From assembly GCA_949361645.1 (NCBI GenBank), contig OX442436.1, forward strand, positions 1 through 64,000: a stretch of 64,000 nucleotides of DNA. Direction: 5' to 3'. Under the pieces are notes generated by a model, which was not told the origin of the DNA, made no database searches, and saw nothing but the letters and a program-made list of their open reading frames with translations. Shown here one piece after another: positions 52,501 to 61,300 of the stretch. The position numbers and the translations under genes were made by a program. Every line of letters starts with the position of its first letter. The first letter of the stretch is position 1. The DNA is from Spongilla lacustris. Lineage: Eukaryota > Porifera > Demospongiae > Spongillida > Spongillidae.

Positions 52501-55500
52501 GGCACATGACCAGTCAGTAGGGGCAGGTGGCTGGTCACATGATCAGCCAATGGGAGCAGCTGGATGGGCACAACATCAGATGGTAGGAGGAGCTACCTGG
52601 TCACATGACAAGGGAGCAGGTGAATACACAGGCCCAAAGCCAACATGGCCACCTTCACTACAAGACTCATCCCCAGACCATTCCCATGTAAGTGCTTAAT
52701 ACTTCCTCATACATGTAAAGTGAAGTACAGGTGTGTGTGAAGTAGAGGTGTGTGTGAAGTGGAGGGGGTGTGAAGTGAGGTGTGTGTGAAGTAGAGGTGT
52801 GTGTGAAGTGGAGTGTGGGTCTGTCAACATTCACCCTGTGTTGCATAAATCACCATGGCTCTACTCATCCAAGCATAATTCTTTGGCACTTGAAGAAGAA
52901 GAGGACACATCTTTGAGGAAACGCTATCCTGATGTAGAGGGTCACCTTTATGCTGTCTCCTTAAAGAAGGGTAAGAGTGGTCTGGGGCTGAGTATTGTGG
53001 CCAACAACCAGGCCCCACGAGGAATTGTTGTCATGGGGGTACAGCGAGGGGGTGTGGCCGACCTCTCAGGAAAAGTCAAGTGGGGTGATGTTATTCTCGA
53101 GGTGAGTGAACGCTAGGGTGTAGGTGTCTGGTGAACACTGGGTGTAGGTGACTGGTGAACGCTAGGGTGTAGGTGTCTGGTGAACACTGGGTGTAGGTGT
53201 CTGGTGAACACTGGGTGTAGGTGACTGGTGAACGCTAGGGTGTAGGTGTCTGGTGAACACTGGGTGTAGGTGACTGGTGAACGCTAGGGTGTAGGTGTCT
53301 GGTGAACACTGGGTGTAGGTGACTGGTGAACGCTAGGGTGTAGGTGTCTGGTGAACACTGGGTGTAGGTGTCTGGTGAACACTGGGTGTAGGTGACTGGT
53401 GAACGCTAGGGTGTAGGTGTCTGGTGAACACTGGGTGTAGGTGACTGGTGAACGCTAGGGTGTAGGTGTCTGGTGAACACTGGGTGTAGGTGACTGGTGA
53501 ACGCTAGGGTGTAGGTGTCTGGTGAACACTGGGTGTAGGTGTCTGGTGAACACTGGGTGTAGGTGACTGGTGAACGCTAGGGTGTAGGTGTCTGGTGAAC
53601 ACTGGGTGTAGGTGACTGGTGAATGCTAGGGTGTAGGTGTCTGGTGAACACTGGGTGTAGGTGACTGGTGAACACTGGGGTGTAGGTGTCTGGTGAACAC
53701 TGGGGTGTAAGTGAATTTCACTTAATCAATAGGTGAATGATGTCTCTGTTATTGGCAAAAGTCAGCAGAAGTTTCAAGAGATGTTGGCCCAAGCACCTGT
53801 TTCCATAAACCTCGTACTTGTCAGGTAATCTTGTACTCCGTTCTAAGCAAAGTGATCTGTTGTTTTGTACCTTCAGACCCCCAACGTCTGCTGCAAAGGT
53901 TTGTCAGGGGTTAAGTCATTGTAAATGAGATACCTAATTATTATTGGTTTATTAAATTTTGTTATTAAAGCTCATTGTACCCGCACAGCATTCTGGTAAT
54001 ATCAGTTTGGAAGGACTTGCCCAAGTCAGAGCAGTAACCCTTAAGAGGGTAAGTGCTGTTCATAAGTGATCATGTGTGTGTGTGTGTAAATGGTTGTTGG
54101 CACCAGGAGGATGAAAGAGGTTTTGGCATTGAGATAAGCGAAGTCCAAGGTATTGATGGAGATAAGTCAACACTTGTGATTTCCAAGATCACAGTTGGGT
54201 CACCTGCTGATCGTTGTGGGCAGCTGCAAACAGGAGATCAGCTGATCTCAGTTGATGGTCAGAAGGTCTTGGGTTACTCCTATGATAAGGTATGCTGCGA
54301 ATGGCTAAGGTTGTTGTGAGCTGTTTGTACTCACTCAGGCAAGATGTCTGCTGCAGTTAGCTCGCTCTCACGGCAATGTCAATTTAATTGTTGCATCTAA
54401 TACACCTGGTGGTGGGCCTGGGGACTCAGGGGACCCAAATGTTGGTAGGCTTCAGAGAATGGGAGAAACTGTTGGAGGTGTGGTCCAAAGGCTTGGGGAG
54501 ACACAAGGAGGTGTGGTTCAAAGGCTTGGGGAGACACAAGGAGGTGTGGTCCAAAGGCTTGGGGAGACACAAGGAGGTGTGGTCCAAAGGCTTGGGGAGA
54601 CACAAGGAGGTGTGGTCCAAAGGCTTGGGGAGACACAAGGAGGTGTGGTCCAAAGGCTTGGGGAGACACAAGGAGGTGTGGTCCAAAGGCTTGGGGAGAC
54701 ACAAGGAGGTGTGGCCCCAAGACCGAACAATGCAATACGTAGAAACCAGAGCAGATGCAGTAAGTTGTGTTATGGGGCAGTGAGGGGTTTGTGTTCGAAA
54801 CATATTGTGTTGACCTCAACTGCTTTAGTATTTTGCACTGTAGGGCTTGTTTCATTTGCTTAGTCCTTGCCCTGTTCCCCTCCTCCTAAGACCCTCTTAG
54901 GCAGTCAAGGAGACGACCTGTTAGTGTGGACAATGAAAAGGACACTCCCACTGGTGACCAAGTCACTACTGTTAGCACCTCTTGTAGCAATAGGCATCCT
55001 CTAGTTGACAAAGAACATGGTTATCATCAACCAGAGAAAAAAGGTTTGTGTCAGGTCTTATCATATCCTGTTGTACTCGTTGTTTGGCCACACCCATCAT
55101 GTATCACTCTGTCCCATTACAGACATCACCCAAGGGGAAAAAAGTGGAATAATAATATTCAAAGGTCCTGATCCTTTGGGTATCACCATAGTGGGAGGGG
55201 CAGACACCCCACTGAATGGTGTGTTCATCCAGAGGGTGCACCCAGATAGCCCCGCCTCCAGGGACGATAGGCTGCATGCAGGAGATAGAATACTGGCAAT
55301 AGGCAATCACACCCTTGAGGACATGAGGAGGGAGGAGGTGGTCCAAACCTTACAGCAAGCTGGCAACTTTGTGCACCTGACCATTTTGAGGCAGCCAGAG
55401 GGAGCTGTTGAAACTGTTGAACTGGTGAAGCCAGATATGGGGGGGCTCGGTCTGCTCATCTCTGAAGGGAAGGACTTACCTGGCATTTATGTGCAAGAGG

Positions 55501-57138
55501 TGGTAAGTGATGGGGAGGAGAGGGTGGTAAGTGATGGGGAGGAGAGGGTGGTAAGTGATGGGGAGGAGAGGGTGGTAAGTGATGGGGAGGAGAGGGTGGT
55601 AAGTGATGGGGAGGAGAGGGTGGTAAGTGATGGGGAGGAGAGGGTGGTAAGTGATGGGGAGGAGAGGGTGGTAAGTGATGGGGAGGAGAGGGTGGTAAGT
55701 GATGGGGAGGAGAGGGTGGTAAGTGATGGGGAGGAGAGGGTGGTAAGTGATGGGGAGGAGAGGGTGGTAAGTGATGGGGAGGAGAGGGTGGTAAGTGATG
55801 GGGAGGAGAGGGTGGTAAGTGATGGGAAGGAGAGGGTGGTAAGTGATGGGGAGGAGAGGGTGGTAAGTGATGGGGAGGAGAGGGTGGTAAGTGATGGGGA
55901 GGAGGGTGGTAAGTGATGGGGAGGAGAGGGTGGTAAGTGATGGGAAGGAGAGGGTGGTAAGTGATGGGGAGGAGAGGGTGGTAAGTGATGGGGAGGAGAG
56001 GGTGGTAAGTGATGGGGAGGAGAGGGTGGTAAGTGATGAGGATGGGGAGGAGTGATAAGTAGTAAGTGGGAAGGAGAGTCAAATGGGATGATCAGATTGG
56101 GTAAGGGGTAGGGGAGAAGCATTATGATACGAGAAGCAGGCTGTTCATATGAGAGGTAAAAGCACCAAAATCTTTATGTTAATAGGTCAAAAATCAAGCT
56201 GCCTATGCCAATGGCCACATTAGGGCGGGAGACAAGATCTTAAGCATTAATGGACAGGACACAACCACTGCAGACCAGGGAGCTGTGGTGAGGCTGCTTC
56301 AGGTAGGAGAGTGTGTGGTGACATGGAATGAAGGCACACTTAACACACACATGCACACACTTGGTATGGGACAGACTTGCAAAGGTGTAGTTGCTGTGAC
56401 TGTGCAACACCCGGGGACAGCTGTTGTGCCACCACAGGTCCCCAGTGCTGCTGCGTACCATGACTCCAGCCCAGAAGACATCCCTGGTAGAGTGCAGCAC
56501 ATTGGCACTGTTTTACTGTAACAAATTCTTTCCTTTTTCCTTCTGTCACCTTTGCACCAGGATTTCATGGTCGATCTACATACCCATCTCCATCAGTAAG
56601 GCTTCCATCACATGACCCTCCCCCATACACCTCCACCAGCACTACTATGCCCCAGCCACACCCCCGCTATACAACAAATGGAGCTAACATTCACCAAGCT
56701 GGGTCACCATACATTGCAGAGAAGGCTCCAGTAAGCTCTCCGGAGCAGGGGGACAAGTATGTACACACATGCACACACACACACACACACATACACACAC
56801 ACACATACACGCACGCACTGCATATGTACCCGCCATAGCCTGATAACCATCTTTGTTTCTACAGCATGAAGAAGAAGATCATCAAGCTGCATCGAGGGCC
56901 TTCAGGCCTCGGGTTCACCATCGTTGGGGGCAAGGGCAGCCCCCAGGGAGATCGTCCAATCTATATCAACAGGGTGTGTGACGAAGGAGCTGCAGCAAGA
57001 GATGGGCGTATAAGGGCTGGGAACCTTCTACTAGCTGTTAATGGTGTGAACTTTGCAAATGTAACTCATCACTATGCCGCAGACACTTTGAAGTATCTCC
57101 AAGGTGATGTGGAACTTACTGTGCTTTCATCAGACTGA
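43336..57138 (+). CDS. MPDZ: MPDZ/PATJ-like multi-PDZ polarity scaffold (L27 + 11 PDZ)
   Basis: MUPP1 and PATJ are Crumbs-complex scaffolds at cell junctions. The proposed first exon is ATGGACTGCTTGG at 43,336 (tentative); exon 2 at 43,664 encodes an L27 domain ([31 protein letters not shown]). Eleven PDZ domains follow, approximately at 44,490-45,230, 45,970-46,370, 46,620-47,505, 48,250-48,780, 49,385-49,790, 50,700-51,390, 52,940-53,830, 54,005-54,400, 55,135-55,400, 55,410-56,310 and 56,870-57,130. PDZ4 is preceded by [17 protein letters not shown] and PDZ5 contains [19 protein letters not shown], both typical of MUPP1. The last PDZ ([19 protein letters not shown]) matches the family C-terminus. 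Unusual parts: a charged coiled coil at 49,030-49,230, a Trp-rich linker near 52,440-52,620, repeat-encoded linkers and five PPxY motifs. Several introns are minisatellites. The splice after PDZ1 is unresolved. Confidence 0.92.
44654..45000. repeat. 23-bp GATGGGGAGGAGGCCCTGGT minisatellite in the PDZ1 intron
   Basis: About 15 copies of the unit and its longer variants, starting 25 bp after the donor at 44,629 in the intron that splits PDZ1 (IAER/NGQL). The long Gly/Trp frames here are intron read-through. Confidence 0.9.
46693..47275. repeat. 23-bp minisatellite beginning at the PDZ3 donor site
   Basis: About 25 copies of GGGGGCCACATATCAGGCAG plus TGT start directly at the donor (exon end VHPDTG) and fill nearly all of the 46,693-47,315 intron. 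The next exon starts [14 protein letters not shown]. Confidence 0.92.
47600..47880 (+). repeat. 27-nt coding minisatellite, nine-residue Pro/Gly repeat
   Basis: About eight in-frame copies of a nine-residue unit such as GDVVSPPVH or GDVASPPGG in the linker between PDZ3 and PDZ4. The flanking linker is also open and leads to PDZ4, so these are coding. The predicted structure is an extended, flexible proline-rich linker. Confidence 0.8.
49507..49587. repeat. (CA)n microsatellite in the PDZ5 intron
   Basis: About 40 CA units lie in the short intron that splits PDZ5 between [10 protein letters not shown] and the exon beginning [15 protein letters not shown]. Confidence 0.9.
50752..50890. repeat. 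GGAGGTGTCTGAAGGGAGAG minisatellite at the PDZ6 donor
   Basis: Six to seven imperfect copies of a unit of about 27 bp start about 10 bp after the donor following GNGTNLG. Confidence 0.85.
53101..53712. repeat. Minisatellite beginning at the PDZ7 donor site
   Basis: About 24 units alternate GTGACTGGTGAACGCTAGGG and GTGTCTGGTGAACACTGGGT types. The donor itself (GTGAGTGAACGCTAGGG) is the first unit. The array fills the 53,101-53,732 intron; flanking exons VKWGDVILE and VNDVSVIGK join in frame to complete PDZ7. Confidence 0.92.
54467..54725 (+). repeat. 33-nt coding minisatellite, 11-residue repeat
   Basis: Eight copies of an 11-residue unit ([11 protein letters not shown]), in frame after PDZ8. 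The stretch continues open to a GTAAGTT donor at about 54,760. The units are nearly identical at the DNA level, indicating recent expansion. Use of an internal donor that would skip it cannot be excluded. Confidence 0.75.
55495..56060 (+). repeat. 24-bp minisatellite that multiplies a 5' splice site
   Basis: At least 22 copies of GTGGTAAGTGATGGGGAGGA plus GAGG begin at the exon end encoding GIYVQEV. The first GTAAGTG is the donor that joins to [14 protein letters not shown] at 56,186 and rebuilds PDZ10. Each unit repeats that donor. The first 17 are spaced exactly 24 bp apart; a 22-bp unit then shifts the register. Confidence 0.93.
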
Positions 57139-58342
57139 CAACATTTGTCCAAGCATGCATGCATGTCACCACTATGTTCTTGTATTGTGTTTGTGGATGG
57201 GCCAACAAAAATGTGTGCCTGTACTTGAGTGTATCCTGTAAGGGTGTGGAGATGTGAGGGTGTGAAGGTGTGAGGGTATGAGGTATGAGGGTCAGCAGTT
57301 TATAACTACCATGCAGTAACATATTAAGCATCTATGCTCCATGTGTGTACTACACACTTTTCAAAAGAGCAATCTTGAATGTGTCTTGTGCATCGGGAAG
57401 GATTGTCAGCGGAAGAGACTAAAGCGTAACACTATCCCTAGCCATGAATCCCAGAGCTCTAAAGCACTATGAACGATAAACTATTCATCAATTGCTTGAT
57501 TGCCCTAATCCATCTTACAATCTAATTAAATTTTTAATATCTTGTTGTGTGTCAACTTAATATCGGACAGTGTCCTTTGTGGGTTGTTCTTCAGTTTCAA
57601 ATTTTCTGTGAACTGCAAAGTTCCTCTATCAAATGATTCTTACGCATCAAACATTGGACTAGCTATCATGGAGTTATGAGGCATTGAATAGTTAGTTAAC
57701 TGTACATGTCAATGCTGACATCAGTTACTTCTTCTGCTTGTCATACGGCTAGTGTGATCATGATGAACACTCCATGAGGGAGGTCAGGGGAGCCCACACC
57801 ACTCCTCCATGAGGGAGGTCAGGGGAGCCTGCGATATGTTTACATTTCCGGAGTACTGCAAGTGAACATAAGAAGGTTTTAAAAACCTGAACCAATCTCC
57901 ATAACTACGTGGGCGCGCAAAGCTCAAATTGCTCATGGACATGCAGACTATAACGGTGTAATGGTATTGTAAATTTGAAACCTTATACATTGCGCTCATG
58001 AGTTACAAACCAAAAATGTGGTGGAAACGTAAACATATCACGTCATCACGTGACGCACCAAAAATGAACTGTATATGCTGAATCCAAAAATGTTTTTTTA
58101 ATTTAAATTTTTATTTATTTTTATTTTTAGTATCATGTTTGGCTGCAGAGTTATGGCAATAAAAAACTGAGATTTTCATTTTCTTTGTGATATTAAGAAG
58201 CACTGTACGTACGCGAATGTTTCTAATAAGAGCAGACATACATATAAACATGACTTCTACAGTTCAATGGCCCGACCGTATCTTTATAATCCGATAAATG
58301 CTCCCCTAAAATCAAAAAATTTGTCTTGTCTTCGAATCTAAG
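57139..58342. other. Intergenic region between MPDZ-like and POMGNT1
   Basis: This contains the scaffold's 3' untranslated region and the POMGNT1 promoter side. A 23-bp direct repeat (CCATGAGGGAGGTCAGGGGA) occurs at about 57,772 and 57,808. CATCACGTGACG near 58,045 is an E-box palindrome. No gene is supported. Confidence 0.5.
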
Positions 58343-61300
58343 ATGATCTGCAGACGCCGAAGGCTGAACGTACGTGAGTGGCTGTGCAATGTTCATGATC
58401 AGTTAAGTATACCACCTTTAATTCACTGCAACAAGTTGGTTCATTCCACCGTTCTTTACTTAGCTTTATAACAGTGACATTCACATACGTCTACAAAACA
58501 GCCTTCTTTCACATTTTTGTAAAATAGCTATACTGTCTGAATCAGTAAATCTTCGCCATGTCTTTTTAAATCTTTATGCCCGTAATGCAGTAAAATTAAA
58601 TTAAATGTGGTTTTATGTTTCCTACGACGTCAGGTACTAGTTGCAGCAACACTGGTTGTGACCATTAGTCTCAATGTACTTTTCATTGCTGACCTGATCA
58701 CAAATCACCAAGCACACACTCTTCTCAATGGTGAGGCACAGACGCTGTCTTCCCGCCTGACCTATTCCAGTACTAGCAGCTCTTCCACCATCGTACACAG
58801 GCATGAGCATGGGATTATCTGAAGTACCTACCGAGCCAAGATTTTTTAACATCCAAGTGTTGTCAAGTAAAGACCAAGTCACTGTAACAGTGCAGGATAA
58901 AGAAGTAAGCTTTTTTATCAGTGAGGCTGAACCCTTTCCTCTACCCCTCCCTTGCCCCTCCCTTCCCTCTCCCTTGCCCCTCCCTTCCCTCTCCCTTGCC
59001 CCTCCCTTCCCTCTCCCTTGCCCCTCCCTTCCCTCTCCCTTGCCCCTCCCTTCCCTCTCCCTTGCCCCTCCCTTCCCTCTCCCTTGCCCCTCCCTTCCCT
59101 CTCCCTTGCCCCTCCCTTCCCTCTCCCCTCCCTCTCCCTTCCCTCTCCCTTCCCTCTCCCTTGCCCCTCCCTTCCCTCTCCCTTGCCCCTCCCTTCCCTC
59201 TCCCTTGCCCCTCCCTTCCCTCTCCCTTCCCTCTCCCTTGCCCCTCCCTTCCCTCTCCCTTCCCTCTCCCTTGCCCCTCCCTTCCCTCTCCCTTGCCCCT
59301 CCCTTCCCTCTCCCTTGCCCCTCCCTTCCCTCTCCCTTGCCCCTCCCTTCCCTCTCCCTTGCCCCTCCCTTCCCTCTCCCTTGCCCCTCCCTTCCCTCTC
59401 CCTTGCCCCTCCCTTCCCTCTCCCTTGCCCCTCCCTTCCCTCTCCCTTGCCCCTCCCTTCCCTCTCCCTTGCCCCTCCCTTCCCTCTCCCTTGCCCCTCC
59501 CTTCCCTCTCCCTTGCCCCTCCCTTCCCTCTCCCTTGCCCCTCCCTTCCCTCTCCCTTCCCCCTCCTTCCTGCCAGGTATATGCCAGTGAGGGCAAGCAG
59601 AGAGGCATTCATGTTGTGGTGCTCAACCAGATCACTGTTAGTGGGCGGTTTGGGCTTTAACCCTTTTGTGCATTGTAGCCTCCACCACAGGGAAATGTTA
59701 TGGCGGCAAGGGTTTTTGACACCTATGTAGCTGGGAGTGATGAGTCAATGGTTGTGTTTGTCAACTCAATCTCTGAACATAGGATAATGTGCTTTGCGAT
59801 AATGGTTAGTGTTCACATTATGACCAGATGTCAGGTCATCAGGTCTCCTTAAGGATGAGGGTACATTCACACTAAGACAAAATGCGCGTAACAGCCTGAA
59901 GGCACTGGGCAGTCTGCTGGCTGGTATGTATGTGTTGCCATAATACTTCAATGTTACCATCATACATCTGTGGCCATTACCCTAGCATCACTGTCATGGA
60001 GAGACATGTGGTCCTTTGTAACAATAAAGGATGGAGAGCCTGTGGGGGAAGACGTTGGGAAGTCTGTCAGCCTGGATACTTGGGGCCTTGCAGTCAAACT
60101 CAAAGTAACAATAGCTGTTAGCTCTCCCAATGAACCAGGTGACCTCCATAACTCTATGTCCAAACTTGGCGTCTTTTAAGTTATGTGTTCAAAACACAGT
60201 GACCTCGTGTGAATGGCCAAACACACCTGCAAACCACAAGAGACACAAATTTTGTGCCAACTATGAGGGATATGGCGCGTTATGCAACTGTGCAGCACCT
60301 CTGAAGCTTGACATGCAAGCCCCACCCGTAAGGCCTACACTTCAGTTGTTGGTTCCATAGTTGAAAACTTTGCAGCTTTCAGGGAGTGGGAAAGATTTTA
60401 GCATCCCAGTGGCTGTAATGGCCAGCAACAGACCTCAGTACCTCTTTAGGTATGCCTGTTTGTTGGTCCGATGTGTCTGCCTTCTCCCTCTCACCTCTCA
60501 CCTCACTCCTTTCTTCCATAGAATGCTGCGCTCACTCCTCTCAGCACATGGAGCTAATGCCTCCCTTGTCACGGTCTTTATTGATGGATTTTTTCGAGAA
60601 CCTGTTGAGGTGGCTAATCTTTTTGGAATTTCTGCTGTACAGGTCTGCCTGCCCCTCCCACCTGCCCCTCCCCTTCCCACCCCCTGCCCCAAGCTGTACA
60701 GGTCTACTCCATTCACCTGCCCCTCCTCCCCATAGCATGAGCCAATGAGTGAAAAGAATGGTCGCATCTCTCAACATTACAGACGCAGTCTGTCAAAGAT
60801 GTTTGATATCCACCCTGTGAGCACACCTTTGTGTTTTAAGGAGGTCTAATAGATGCACACCCTCACTTAGACTGCTCGCTATATCCTCATCATTGAGGAG
60901 GACCTGGATGTATCACTGGACCTCTTCAGGTGTTAGCTGTCATCTGTCCCCTAAGATATTCACTAGTTTATCTTACAGCTACTTCAGTCAGACAGTACAC
61001 CTTCTGGACAAAGACAGTAGCCTTTACTGCATCTCAGCGTGGAATGACCAGGGATATGAACATTCATGTAACGACCCTTCCCTCCTGTACCGTGTGGAGA
61101 CTATGCCTGGACTAGGGTGGTGAGTGGATGGGTGAGGGTGTTGAGTGGGTGGTGTGAGGGTGGTGAGTGGGTGGTGTGAGGGTGGTGAGTGGGTGGGGTG
61201 GTGTGAGGGTGGTGAGGGGTGGGGTGAGGATGGTAAGTGGGCTGGTGAGGGTGGGTGGCTCGAGATGGTAGTAATTATATTGAAAGTGACTATGGGGCTC

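Noticed and set aside
55456..56122. Minus-strand Pro/Ser/His-rich frames of about 210 codons
   Set aside because: Antisense translation of the 24-bp donor array; overlaps well-supported plus-strand exons.
58607..58822. Start of POMGNT1 at 58,607
   Set aside because: That frame begins with GTG and its first codons are intronic; exon 1 at 58,343 (MICRRRRLN) spliced to 58,634 gives a proper type II N-terminus.
58637..59730. Long Gly/Arg/Glu and Pro/Leu/Ser frames on both strands
   Set aside because: Translations of the 22-bp pyrimidine array inside the POMGNT1 intron.
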